A stretch of DNA of 64,000 bases from Hyphomonas sp. (GTDB lineage Bacteria; Pseudomonadota; Alphaproteobacteria; Caulobacterales; Hyphomonadaceae): assembly GCA_013791775.1 (NCBI GenBank), contig VMTE01000006.1, forward strand, positions 59,799 through 123,798, in the 5' to 3' direction. Under the pieces are notes generated by a model. It made no database searches. It had not been told where the DNA came from and saw only the letters and a program-made list of their open reading frames with translations. A program made the translations under genes and the position numbers. This document shows, piece after piece, positions 40,931 through 49,361 of this stretch (position 1 is its first letter; every line of letters starts with the position of its first letter).

Positions 40931-41494
40931 ATGAATCTTGTTCTCATCGTCCTGGCGGTGATCGTTGCCGTCATTGGCCTGATCATCCTGATCTATAACG
41001 GCCTCGTGATGAAGCGCCAGCGCGTCAACCAGGCCTTCGCCGATGTCGATGTGCAGCTGAAACAGCGCCAGAACCTGATCCCGAACCTCGTGGAAACGGT
41101 GAAAGGCTACGCCGCCCACGAGCAGGAAACCTTCCAGCAGGTGATCGCGGCGCGCAACGCGGCGCAGGCTGCCAACACGGCCGGTGACATGGCCCGCGCC
41201 GAAGGCGTGCTGAGCCAGGCGCTCGGCAAGCTGTTCGCGCTCGCCGAGGCCTATCCGGACCTCAAGGCCAACACCAACTTCCTGCAACTGCAGAACGAGC
41301 TCTCCTCGATCGAGGACAAGCTCGCCGCCGCGCGCCGCTTCTACAACTCGGCCGTGCAGGACTACAACACCGCCCGCGAACAGTTCCCGGGCTCGATCAT
41401 CGCCGGCAGCTTCAATTTCGAGGCCCGCGAGTTCTTCGATGTCGGCGCCGAAGGCCGCGCGTCGATGGACGAGCCGCCGAAGGTCGGTTTCTAG
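40931..41494 (+). CDS. LemA family protein
   Basis: A 187-residue membrane protein with an N-terminal helix (LVLIVLAVIVAVIGLIILIYN, residues 3-23), then the LemA helical core: VNQAFADVDVQLKQRQNLIPNL (about 33-54), ETVKGYAAHEQETFQQVIAAR and FYNSAVQDYNTAREQFPGSI. LemA proteins form membrane-tethered coiled coils of uncertain role, often next to a TPM-domain gene; none is here. An intrinsic terminator follows directly, so it seems to be a single-gene unit. Confidence 0.92.
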   Translation: MNLVLIVLAVIVAVIGLIILIYNGLVMKRQRVNQAFADVDVQLKQRQNLIPNLVETVKGYAAHEQETFQQVIAARNAAQAANTAGDMARAEGVLSQALGKLFALAEAYPDLKANTNFLQLQNELSSIEDKLAAARRFYNSAVQDYNTAREQFPGSIIAGSFNFEAREFFDVGAEGRASMDEPPKVGF

Positions 41495-41535
41495 GCGCCT
41501 TCCGGGGCAGCAAGAATGAAATGATCGTCACATCG

Positions 41536-41569
41536 TGCGGCGGGGCCCCGGGGTTCCGCCGCATTTTTT
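41536..41569 (+). terminator. Rho-independent terminator after lemA
   Basis: TGCGGCGG (41536-41543) pairs with CCGCCGCA (41556-41563) and is followed by TTTTTT. The loop is GC-rich. It lies 42 bases past the lemA stop. Confidence 0.88.
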
Positions 41570-41651
41570 GTGACCGGTGAACGCCGGCGCTGGACGAGGC
41601 GGTCGATTTCGGGTGAGCATGTCCTGCCTGATCCGGAAAGGAGGCTGTTCC

Positions 41652-42281
41652 ATGCGTCTTGCCCTTGTTGCCGCGCTCGCCCTGCTGGCGGCCTGTTCGC
41701 CGGGAGCCGTCAAATCTGACACGCCCCTGCCGGTCGAGACCGCACCGGCCTATCCGGAGCCGGCCCCGGACGCGCCGCCCGCTCCGCAGGTCGATCCCAC
41801 CGTGCTGGACCTCTCGAAGATCGCGCTCGCGATGCGCATTCCCTCGACCTTCCGCGCCTATGATGACGGGGCATTCCTGCAGATCAACGTGATCAACCCG
41901 CGCCTCGGGGTCGATATCGCGCAGTCCTTTGCGCTGGTCACGACCGAAGGCTTCGACAGCAATTTCCTCGCGGGCGAACTCAAGGACGGTTTCACCATCT
42001 GGACCTATGCGACCAAACCGGAAGATGCCGAACGCCTCGCCGCGCTCAGCCAGGAACTCGTCCGCCTGAAGACGGAAGCGCCGGGCGAGAACGAGCTGAG
42101 CTTCGGCGCCGTCGCACCCGGCTGCTGGAACGAACCGGCGCAGACGCCGGGCAGCCTCGCCCGCACGCTCTACATCCGGGTGACGCCGGCGGACGACTTC
42201 CAGGTTTTCGTGCCCGAACAGGTGCTCACCGCCGGCGACCTGCCGGGGATCGAGAGTTTCTGGGGCGCGTGCACGCCGTAG
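41652..42281 (+). CDS. Lipoprotein of unknown function (209 aa)
   Basis: A 209-residue lipoprotein: signal MRLALVAALALLAAC (Cys15), a Pro-rich spacer (about 30-50, EPAPDAPPAPQ), then a compact domain of about 155 residues. Features include AMRIPSTFRAYDDGAFLQI, EGFDSNFLAGELKDGFTIW and a C-terminal pair of cysteines (APGCWNEP and the final WGACTP). The ATG at 41652 has an ideal AAGGAGG ribosome site; an upstream ATG does not. No family is recognised. Confidence 0.75.
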   Translation: MRLALVAALALLAACSPGAVKSDTPLPVETAPAYPEPAPDAPPAPQVDPTVLDLSKIALAMRIPSTFRAYDDGAFLQINVINPRLGVDIAQSFALVTTEGFDSNFLAGELKDGFTIWTYATKPEDAERLAALSQELVRLKTEAPGENELSFGAVAPGCWNEPAQTPGSLARTLYIRVTPADDFQVFVPEQVLTAGDLPGIESFWGACTP

Positions 42282-42325
42282 GCGACATGGCCCGGCGCGG
42301 GGCTTTATGGTAAAGCAGCCCGGCG

Positions 42326-42598
42326 ATGAGCGATGCTTTGGGTCCCGGCGATCTCGTCTTGTGCGTCAACGCAGCCCCGAACCATGTGACGGGCGAGCCC
42401 GTGCCGCTGGTGGCCGGAGAGACCTACCGGGTGCTCGACCTCTGGGAATTTGCCTGCCCGTGCGGGCGCGCGGACGCGCTGCTGGATGTCGGCGTCGGCT
42501 TCGCCTGGTGCCAGAGCCGCTTCCGGAAGCTGCCGAGGCCGAAAGCGCGCGAGCGGGTGCGCCGGACGGCGACGCCGAAGGTGGTGGAGAAGGTTTAG
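42326..42598 (+). CDS. Small cysteine-containing protein (90 aa)
   Basis: A 90-residue cytoplasmic-looking protein. The N-terminus has beta-type LGPGDLVLCVNAAP and PLVAGETYRVLDLW, which looks like a small SH3-like barrel. CPCG and a later Cys in FAWCQSRFRKL may bind metal. The C-terminus is basic. No family name can be given. Good codon bias and position 45 bases after the lipoprotein gene support it as the second gene of that unit. Confidence 0.6.
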   Translation: MSDALGPGDLVLCVNAAPNHVTGEPVPLVAGETYRVLDLWEFACPCGRADALLDVGVGFAWCQSRFRKLPRPKARERVRRTATPKVVEKV

Positions 42599-42779
42599 CT
42601 TGCGGGAGCAACGGTGTCGGAAGGCGACTTTCCGCGCGTCGAGAGCTGCTTGGGGGGGTGAGTGAAGGTTAGGGGCTCGGCCAAATTTAGGAAATGTTGA
42701 GCTTCGCGAAACTTGCGCCGTTGCATTGCAGCTCCAAAACACTAACGTTTAGGTTTAACCTTCGAGAGCTGGCACTCGC

Positions 42780-43544
42780 ATGTGGACACCCCGATTGATC
42801 GGCCTGTTGCTGCTTTCGGTTGTTGTTGCGGATTTTGCCATTGCCGAGATATGCGACGCGAAGCTCCGCATGACGGCGCCATATGAATCGGCACGCCAGC
42901 AGGCTGACGAACTCGTCAGGTCGGACGCGTCCATCGATGCCAAACTGTTGGGGATTGCGCAATTCGAAGAGATGGACCTGAATTGCCGCGAACTGGTCCA
43001 CGCCGCATTGATGCGCATTACAGTATACCGCCAATTTGAATTGTACCCGGAAGCAATCTCCGAAGCTGAGGCCCTTTACCACGCCGAACCGCTGCCTGCG
43101 CTTCACCGGCATTTCACGCACCTTTTGTTGAACCTGCTCCTCGAGAACCAGGATCTTCGAAGCGCGGAAACGTATATTGACTACCTCGTCGAAAGTCGTC
43201 CGGTCGGATTTGAAGGTACTCCGTTGAGGCAGGAACAGCTCGTGCGCTACATCGATCTGTACGCCCGCGTTGAAGCCTTTGAGAAGGCAGCCGGGCTTGT
43301 ATCCGAACTAGGCATTACGCAGCCCCTTCGGGGTCATTCGCGAACCGAGAATGATATACAATCAATCCAGAAAGTGGCCCGTGTTCTCATCGCCGCTGGT
43401 CAAGAGTCACTTGCAGCTTCTATTGACGCCGGAAACTTTGTCCTTTGGATTGATGCGTGTGGAAACAAATACTTTGACCTGGCCGTCCCGATGGGATGCG
43501 GGGGGGTGAACAAACGAATTGGCGATCTGCTGGAGAGCAAGTGA
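42780..43544 (+). CDS. Secreted helical-repeat protein of unknown function
   Basis: A 254-residue protein with a signal peptide (LIGLLLLSVVVADFAIA, cleavage near 22). The mature part is helical with TPR-like pairs (AALMRITVYRQFELYPEAIS, then LRSAETYIDYLVESR, then YIDLYARVEAFEKAAGLVSEL), so it may be a scaffold. Four cysteines, two near the C-terminus (DACGNKY, GCGGVN), could form disulphides. GC content is visibly lower than the surroundings, suggesting recent acquisition. No domain is assigned. Confidence 0.65.
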   Translation: MWTPRLIGLLLLSVVVADFAIAEICDAKLRMTAPYESARQQADELVRSDASIDAKLLGIAQFEEMDLNCRELVHAALMRITVYRQFELYPEAISEAEALYHAEPLPALHRHFTHLLLNLLLENQDLRSAETYIDYLVESRPVGFEGTPLRQEQLVRYIDLYARVEAFEKAAGLVSELGITQPLRGHSRTENDIQSIQKVARVLIAAGQESLAASIDAGNFVLWIDACGNKYFDLAVPMGCGGVNKRIGDLLESK

Positions 43545-43553
43545 TGCGTTTTG

Positions 43554-43590
43554 TTCCCTGGTTCCCGGCGTTCGCCGGGATGACAGGGAA
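43554..43590. repeat. Nested hairpin repeat D1
   Basis: The inner stem is TCCCGGCG / CGCCGGGA (43563-43570 and 43573-43580) and the outer stem TTCCCTG / CAGGGAA (43554-43560 and 43584-43590). It begins 10 bases after the preceding stop codon and probably ends that transcript. Relatives of the core are seen near 38396-38414. Confidence 0.7.
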
Positions 43591-43642
43591 GTGAGACGTG
43601 ATTTGTTGCAAGGCGCAATCATGTGCGTGGTTGCGCGCGGAA

Positions 43643-43713
43643 CTACGGTTCCAGCAATTTCAAGGCTTCGTAGATTTCATCCGTAGACAGCGCAAACGAG
43701 CTGCGCGTGATGG
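43643..43713 (-). pseudogene. Remnant of an aminotransferase C-terminus
   Basis: Read on the minus strand, this stretch encodes ITRSSFALSTDEIYEALKLL, then EP and a stop. It matches the end of the intact neighbour aminotransferase (RFSFALSTEEIEEALGRLEP). Twenty bases are identical between 43681-43700 and 43996-44015. Nothing upstream continues the frame as an aminotransferase, so this is the tail of a second, deleted copy. The C2 repeat lies between it and the intact gene. Confidence 0.75.
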
Positions 43714-43806
43714 GTTGGCCAGGGCGGGGGCGGAGCGGGTTCGCGGGATAAATCCTGCCCTGCGAGGAGGGTGGAGAGGTCAGGCCCGGCTGACAAATAG
43801 GCAGCC

Positions 43807-43890
43807 GCTCATCCTGAGCGAAGTCGAAGGATGGGCCAAGCCGAGCTGCCGTGAAGCCCCGGCTCTCCTTCGACTTCGCTCAGGATGAGC
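43807..43890. repeat. 84-nt inverted repeat element, copy C2
   Basis: 25-bp arms at 43807-43831 and 43866-43890 are identical in sequence to those of C1 (33325-33408). The 34-base loops share CCAAGCC and CCCCGGCTC at the same positions but differ in the middle. It sits between the pseudogene remnant and the intact aminotransferase. Confidence 0.9.
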
Positions 43891-43933
43891 CGTTCGGGGC
43901 GGGCGGTGCGGCCCTCTATCCGGCGCTTTGGCT

Positions 43934-45070
43934 TCAGCGCCTTTTCTGCGTCCTGAACCAAGGCTCCAGCCGTCCCAACGCTTCCTCTATTTCCTCCGTA
44001 GACAGCGCAAACGAGAAGCGCATGAAGCGGTGGCCGTCGACGGGGTCGAAGTCGACGCCCGGCGCGGTGGCGACGCCGGTGTCTTCGAGGAGCTTCATGC
44101 AGAAGCCGAGACTGTCATCGGTGAAGCGCGAGATGTCGGCGTAGATGTAGAAGGCGCCGTCGGGTGGGGCGATGCGTTCGAGGCCGAGGCGGGGGAGCGC
44201 GTCCAGCAGGAGCGTGCGGTTGCGGCGGTAGACCTCCACATGGCCGTCGAGTTCTTCGCGCGAGTCCATCGCGACGAGGCCGGCATGTTGGGCAAGAGAT
44301 GGCGCGGTGAGGAAGAGGTTGCCGATATAGGCGCCGGTGCGGGCCGCGCCGTCTTCCGGCGAGACGAGCCAGCCGAGGCGCCAGCCCGCCATCGAGAAAT
44401 ATTTCGAGAAGCTGTTGACGACGTAAGCCGAGGGCTCGAACTCGAGGATCGAATGGATCTTCGGGCCATAGGTGAGGCCGTGATAGATTTCGTCGGAAAT
44501 GATCCGTGTACCACGCCTGCGGGCCACATCTGCGATGGCGCGCAGTTCGGCCTCGGCGATGATCGTGCCGGTCGGGTTGGCGGGGCTTGCAAGGATAACG
44601 CCGGCGGGCGCCGGATCGAGCGCCTCCAGCGCGGCGGCGGTCAGCTGGAAGCGCTCGGCCTCGCCGCAGGGGATTTCGACCGGTTCAAGGTTCAAGGCAC
44701 GGATGGTATTGCGATAGGCCACATAGCCGGGGCGGGCGAGGGCGATCCGGTCACCGGGATTGAACGCGGTCGCCAGCGCCAGCACCAGCGCGGGCGAGGC
44801 GCCGCAGGTGATCGCGATGCGGCGCGCCGGCACGTCCACGCCATAGGTCTCGCGGTAGTGGCGGCTGATGCGCGCCTTCAGCGGCGGACTTTCCCAATAG
44901 CCCATCGCGTCGGTGTCGAGCACGGTGTGCGCGGCGGCGATGGCGGCGGCGGGCGCGCCGGTCGAGGGCTGGCCGAATTCCATGTGCAGGATGCGCCGGC
45001 CTTCGGCCTTCATCTCATGCGCACGGCGGCTGATGGCAATCGCCTGGAAGGGCGAGATGTCCTGTCCCAT
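43934..45070 (-). CDS. Class I/II PLP aminotransferase
   Basis: A 378-residue fold-type I aminotransferase. Cofactor-site motifs are ASPANPTGTII (about 160-170), DEIYHGLTYG (Asp and Tyr contacting PLP) and the Schiff-base Lys in NSFSKYFSMAGWRLGW (about 216-231). RFSFALS near the end holds the carboxylate-binding Arg. The substrate is not obvious; aspartate or aromatic amino acids are likely for this subgroup. It follows the TRAP dctM gene by 4 bases, so uptake of a keto or carboxylic acid may be linked to its transamination. Confidence 0.9.
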   Translation of the reverse strand: MGQDISPFQAIAISRRAHEMKAEGRRILHMEFGQPSTGAPAAAIAAAHTVLDTDAMGYWESPPLKARISRHYRETYGVDVPARRIAITCGASPALVLALATAFNPGDRIALARPGYVAYRNTIRALNLEPVEIPCGEAERFQLTAAALEALDPAPAGVILASPANPTGTIIAEAELRAIADVARRRGTRIISDEIYHGLTYGPKIHSILEFEPSAYVVNSFSKYFSMAGWRLGWLVSPEDGAARTGAYIGNLFLTAPSLAQHAGLVAMDSREELDGHVEVYRRNRTLLLDALPRLGLERIAPPDGAFYIYADISRFTDDSLGFCMKLLEDTGVATAPGVDFDPVDGHRFMRFSFALSTEEIEEALGRLEPWFRTQKRR

Positions 45071-45074
45071 GGAT

Positions 45075-46658
45075 CTAGCTCGCCGCAATCGCCGGCAGCC
45101 AGGTGGCCAGCGCGGGCACTGCCGCCACCAGCGCCATCAGCAGGAGTTGCAAGCCGATGAACGGGATCGCCCCGCGCCAGATCTGCAGCGTGCTCACCTC
45201 GGGCGGGGCCGCGCCGCGCAGGTAGAAGAGGGCAAAGCCGAAGGGCGGCGTCAGGAAGCTGGTCTGCAGGTTCACCGCCATCAGGATCGCCAGCCAGACC
45301 GGGTCGCAGCCGAGCATGATCAGCGGCGGGGCCACCAGCGGCACGACCACGAAGACGATCTCGATGAAGTCGAGGAAAAATCCGAGGACGAACATTACCA
45401 GCAGCGTCATCGCCAGCGCGCCCCATTTGCCGCCGGGCACCGCGTGAAGCACGCCGGCCACCAGGTCGTCGCCGTCAAAGCCCCGGAAAACGAGGCTGAA
45501 CAGCGAGGCGCCGATGAGGATCAGGAACACCATCGAGGTGATGTGCGCCGTGCTTTTCAGGGCCGGCGTCAGCTGCGCCGCCTTGCGCAGCACCAGGGCG
45601 CCCGCCACCAGCGACGCGGTGAAGGCAAGGCAGGCCAGAACGGTCAGCCCCATACCGGCCATGGCCGCGCCCGAGTGCGCAATGTCGCCGACGCGCAGGT
45701 CGAGCGTATTGCGCAGCACAAGGATCAACAGGAGGCTGACAAGGCCAGCAAGGATCACCGGGCTGAGCCGGCTGTTTGCGTCGGGCGCGAGGCGCAGGCC
45801 CGCCAGCAGCAGCGCGCCGCCGGCGCCGATGGCGGCCGCTTCGGTGGGCGGCGCGATGCCGCCGAGGATCGAGCCGAGCACGGCGAAGATCAGCACCAGC
45901 GGCGCGCCGAGGCCGATGGCGACCTCGCGCGCCGTGAGCGGCGCCGTGCCCTCTTCGAGCACCGCCGGCGGGCAGGCCGCCGGCCGCGTCAGGGCGGTCA
46001 GCGCGATCCAGGCAAGATAGAACGCGACGAGGATCAGGCCCGGGATCAGCGCGCCGGCAAACAGGTCGCCGACCGAGACGACGGCCGAGCCGGCCCCGGT
46101 GCGCAGGCTGGCCTGGCTGGCGGCGTTGGAGATGGCGTCGGCCAGCAGGATCAGCACGATCGAGGGCGGGATGATCTGGCCCAGCGTGCCGGACGCGGCA
46201 ATCGTGCCGGTCGCCAGGCGCACGTCATAGCCCTGGCGCAGCATGGTCGGCAGCGCGATCAGCGTCATGGTGATCACGGTTGCGCCGACAATGCCGGTCG
46301 ACGCCGCCAGCAGCGTGCCGACGAGAACCACCGCATAGCCAAGGCCGCCGCGCACACCGGCGAGCAGGCGGCTGGCGATGGTCAGCAGGTCTTCGGCCAC
46401 GCGCGAGCGTTCGAGGATGACCCCCATCAGCACGAACAGGGGCACAGCGATCAGCGTCTGGCTCTGCATGATCGAGCCGCCCTCGATCCGGCTCGGGAAG
46501 GCCTTCAGGAAGGAGTCCGGAAACACGCCGAGGGCGATGCCCACCAGCGCGAAGATCAGCGCCACGCCGCCGAGCGTCAGCGCGACCGGATAGCCGGCGA
46601 GCAGCGCGCCGATGGCGGCCACGAACATCGAGATGGCAAGGATGGCTTCAAGCTCCAT
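45075..46658 (-). CDS. dctM: TRAP transporter large permease (DctM)
   Basis: A 527-residue polytopic membrane protein of the DctM family. The N-terminal GYPVALTLGGVALIFALVG and LFVLMGVILERS, the central STGIVGATVITMTLIALPTM and IIPPSIVLILLADAISN, and the C-terminal NLQTSFLTPPFGFALFYL are all hallmarks. It is about 100 residues longer than typical DctM; the extra helices lie in the middle (about 280-390). It overlaps dctQ by 11 bases, with GGAGG inside dctQ as its ribosome site. Confidence 0.94.
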   Translation of the reverse strand: MELEAILAISMFVAAIGALLAGYPVALTLGGVALIFALVGIALGVFPDSFLKAFPSRIEGGSIMQSQTLIAVPLFVLMGVILERSRVAEDLLTIASRLLAGVRGGLGYAVVLVGTLLAASTGIVGATVITMTLIALPTMLRQGYDVRLATGTIAASGTLGQIIPPSIVLILLADAISNAASQASLRTGAGSAVVSVGDLFAGALIPGLILVAFYLAWIALTALTRPAACPPAVLEEGTAPLTAREVAIGLGAPLVLIFAVLGSILGGIAPPTEAAAIGAGGALLLAGLRLAPDANSRLSPVILAGLVSLLLILVLRNTLDLRVGDIAHSGAAMAGMGLTVLACLAFTASLVAGALVLRKAAQLTPALKSTAHITSMVFLILIGASLFSLVFRGFDGDDLVAGVLHAVPGGKWGALAMTLLVMFVLGFFLDFIEIVFVVVPLVAPPLIMLGCDPVWLAILMAVNLQTSFLTPPFGFALFYLRGAAPPEVSTLQIWRGAIPFIGLQLLLMALVAAVPALATWLPAIAAS

Positions 46659-47319
46659 GTCCGCCGCCCTCCACGTTCAGTTGCTCGGGCGGCTCCGGCG
46701 GCAGGGCGCCGGTCAGCCGCAGCGCCGCCTTCAGGCTCTCCGACAGTCCCTGCGCCATCAGCAGCACGGCCAGCGCCGGAACCAGTGTCTTGAACAGGAA
46801 GAGGATCGGCAGGCCGTCGGACTCGCGCGATCCCTCCAGCAGCATCCAGGAGCGGGTCAGCCCCGCTTCGCTGGTGGTGATGATCCGCATGCAGATCGGA
46901 AACAGGAAGAGGTAGGCCCCGGCCAGCTCGATCCAGTGCCGGCCCGCCTCGCCGAAGCGCGGGCGCAGGATATCGACACGCACATGCGCGCCGTCCCGCA
47001 GCGCGCCGGCCGCGCCGAGCATGAACATCGCCGCGAAGGCGTACATCACGACTTCGCTGAGCCAGGTGAACGACAGGCCGAACGCATAGCGCAGCACAAC
47101 GACAGAGAGCTGCGCGAACAGAAGGATCAGGCCGCTCACCATGGCCGCGCCGAGCGCCGCGCCGGAGAGGCGGTCGATGAGGGCGGAGAGGCGCTTCGCG
47201 GCGCCGTCCAGCAGGCCCGGCAGGGCGAGCGCGATCAGGGGCAGGGCGAACAGGGGCAGGAGCGCCAGGCCCACCCATTTGAGCCCTGTGCCAAGCGTGA
47301 GGAAAATGTTCGGGTCCAT
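46648..47319 (-). CDS. dctQ: TRAP transporter small permease (DctQ)
   Basis: A 223-residue DctQ-type membrane protein with four main helices plus an N-terminal hydrophobic extension (VGLALLPLFALPLIALALPG). Family segments LFAQLSVVVLRYAFGLSFTW and MYAFAAMFMLGAAGALRDGAHVRVDI (about 84-125) are clear. ATG 47319 is chosen over the TTG three codons earlier. It lies 14 bases after the binding-protein gene stop. Together with DctM it forms the sodium-coupled transport channel. Confidence 0.9.
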   Translation of the reverse strand: MDPNIFLTLGTGLKWVGLALLPLFALPLIALALPGLLDGAAKRLSALIDRLSGAALGAAMVSGLILLFAQLSVVVLRYAFGLSFTWLSEVVMYAFAAMFMLGAAGALRDGAHVRVDILRPRFGEAGRHWIELAGAYLFLFPICMRIITTSEAGLTRSWMLLEGSRESDGLPILFLFKTLVPALAVLLMAQGLSESLKAALRLTGALPPEPPEQLNVEGGGHGA

Positions 47320-47333
47320 GCCGGGCAACAGGC

Positions 47334-48443
47334 CTATTTGCCGAGCGCACGGGCGGCGTAGTAGGGCCCGTCCGACACGCCCGCCCAGCCGCGCATCAGT
47401 TTCAGCGAGGTCTCGAAACTCTCGTAGATGCGTTTTTCGATGCCGCCCTTGCCGCTCGCCGCGCGCACGTCAAAGGCGGCCTCGGACATGCGCTTGACCA
47501 CTTCGTCCGGGAACGAACGAAGCTGCGTGCCGTGCTTGCGCACCAGAAGGTCAAGGTGAACGGAGTTCTGGTAGGTGAATTCGCCCAGCGAGGTGTGGTT
47601 CACCGCTTCGCAGGCTGCCCGCAGGATGGCCTGCTCGCTCGGGATCAGGCTGTCCCACACGCCGCGGTTTATGCCGACCGCGAGGCTGGCGCCGGGTTCG
47701 TGGAAGCCGGGGCCATAATAGAATGGGGCCTCGCGGTGGAAGCCGAGCGCATAGTCGTTCCAAGGCCCGACCCATTCGGTCGCGTCAATCGCGCCCGTCT
47801 GCAGCGCCTGGTAGATCTCGCCGCCGGCCAGCGCCACGGAGGCACCGCCGAGCGCGCGCAGCACTTCGCCGCCCTGTCCGGGAATGCGCATCTTGAGGCC
47901 GACGAAATCATTCAGCGAGCTGATTTCCTTGCGGAACCAGCCGCCCATCTGGTGGCCCGTATTGGCGCCCTGGATACACTTGATGCCGAATTGGCCGGAC
48001 AGCTCGTCCCACAGCGCCTGTCCGCCGCCATGGTCGATCCAGCCCATGATCTCCTGCGCCGTCATGCCGAAGGGCACAGCGGTGAAGAAGGCAAAGGCGC
48101 TGGACTTGGCCGTCCAGTAATATTCCGCGCCGTGGTACATGTCGGCCGAGCCATTGGCGACCGCATCGAAGCTCTCGAACGGCGGCACCAGTTCGCCGGC
48201 CGCGAACACCTTGATCTCCATCAGACCGTCCGACATCTCGAACACGCGCTCGGCAACACGCTCCGCGGCGCGGCCAAGGCCGGGCAGGCCCTTCGGCCAG
48301 GTGGTGACCATGTTGAAACGCCGGCGGCTGCGGCTGATCGCCGGGCCGGACAGAGCCGCGCCGGATTTCGGATTGGCAAAGGTCGCCGCTGCGCCGGCCA
48401 GGCCAAGCGCCCACGCGCCGACGAGATTGCGCCGGTTGATCAT
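47334..48443 (-). CDS. dctP: TRAP transporter substrate-binding protein (TakP-like)
   Basis: A 369-residue periplasmic binding protein with a twin-Arg-type signal (NRRNLVGAWALGLAGAAATF). The region ATEWVGPWNDYALGFH, then APFYYGPGFHEPGA, matches the Na+/substrate site of TakP, the alpha-keto acid binder, and SADMYHGAEYYW is also characteristic. Likely ligands are alpha-keto acids, lactate or other monocarboxylates. GGAGG sits six bases before ATG 48443. It heads the dctPQM-aminotransferase unit. Confidence 0.92.
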   Translation of the reverse strand: MINRRNLVGAWALGLAGAAATFANPKSGAALSGPAISRSRRRFNMVTTWPKGLPGLGRAAERVAERVFEMSDGLMEIKVFAAGELVPPFESFDAVANGSADMYHGAEYYWTAKSSAFAFFTAVPFGMTAQEIMGWIDHGGGQALWDELSGQFGIKCIQGANTGHQMGGWFRKEISSLNDFVGLKMRIPGQGGEVLRALGGASVALAGGEIYQALQTGAIDATEWVGPWNDYALGFHREAPFYYGPGFHEPGASLAVGINRGVWDSLIPSEQAILRAACEAVNHTSLGEFTYQNSVHLDLLVRKHGTQLRSFPDEVVKRMSEAAFDVRAASGKGGIEKRIYESFETSLKLMRGWAGVSDGPYYAARALGK

Positions 48444-48502
48444 TGATCGCCTCCCCATGTGCCAGAGCGCCGGCCTCTGCAGGACCGGTTGCGCCGCGTG
48501 GC

Positions 48503-49261
48503 TTACTCGTCGTCTCTCAAGAGCCGCCAGCGGTCGCCGTCAAGCACTTCGAGTGGCTTATAGCGCCGTTTGTACGCCATCTTCGGGCTGCCCTTGACCC
48601 AATAGCCCAGATAGACGTGCGGCAGGCCCATCTCCTGCGCATGATGAATGTGATCGAGGATCACATAATGACCGATGCTGCGGGCGACCTTTTCAGGATC
48701 GAAGAAGGTGTAGACCATCGAGAACCCGTCGCGCAGCACGTCCGTGATCGAGGCGGCGACCAGCGGCGCGGAGGCGTCCGGGCCGTCGCGGTACTCGAAG
48801 ATCAGGCTTTGCACGGGGCTCGCGCCCACCATGGCGACATAGTCCCGGTAGGTCATGTCGGACATGCCGCCATTGTCGTGGCGGCTTTTGACGTAGGTTT
48901 TCAGCAGGCGGAACTGCTCGCGCGTCGCCTGCGAGACGACCGGCCTGCGCACCAGCCCGGCGTTGCGGGCGACCACCTTGCGGTCATTGCGACTCTGCAG
49001 GAAGTCGCGGGCCGGCACCCGCACACTGCGGCAAGCCTGGCAGCGCAGGCAGGCCGGCCGGTAGGCGATCGACTGGCTGCGCCGGAAACCGGACTGGCTG
49101 AGCGCATTGTGAACGGCGTCCGCTTCCGGAATCGCCAGGTTCGTGAACGCCTTGCGCTCCTTCCGGTCAGGCAGATAGGGGCAGGGGCTGGGGTTCGTGA
49201 CGTAGAACCTCAGCGACCGCTCCAGGCCAGCCGGCAACAGATGGGAATCCGTGAACTTCAT
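48503..49261 (-). CDS. bpt: Aspartate/glutamate leucyltransferase (Bpt)
   Basis: A 252-residue leucyl/phenylalanyl-type transferase of the Bpt/ATE family, which adds Leu to N-terminal Asp or Glu of proteins and feeds them to ClpAP (N-end rule). Motifs are PCPYLPDRKERKAFTNL (about 26-42), CLRCQACRSVRVP (about 72-84, the Cys cluster), GFSMVYTFFDP, and GLPHVYLGYWVKGSPKMAYK near the C-terminus. The ATG at 49261 begins MKFTDSHLLPAG. Length is normal. No aat gene is adjacent. Confidence 0.93.
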   Translation of the reverse strand: MKFTDSHLLPAGLERSLRFYVTNPSPCPYLPDRKERKAFTNLAIPEADAVHNALSQSGFRRSQSIAYRPACLRCQACRSVRVPARDFLQSRNDRKVVARNAGLVRRPVVSQATREQFRLLKTYVKSRHDNGGMSDMTYRDYVAMVGASPVQSLIFEYRDGPDASAPLVAASITDVLRDGFSMVYTFFDPEKVARSIGHYVILDHIHHAQEMGLPHVYLGYWVKGSPKMAYKRRYKPLEVLDGDRWRLLRDDE

Positions 49262-49361
49262 GTCCGGCGACGATACACCGGACCGGGCCCGCGCCAAGGG
49301 GACAAATCCGGCTGCCGCGCCGTTCGCGGCATAAAAGACACACCGGCGTTGCCGGAAAGGC

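Noticed and set aside
43601-43933. Coding frames on the plus strand in the repeat-rich gap
   Set aside because: They cross the C2 inverted repeat and the aminotransferase remnant; the residues simply read through repeat DNA.
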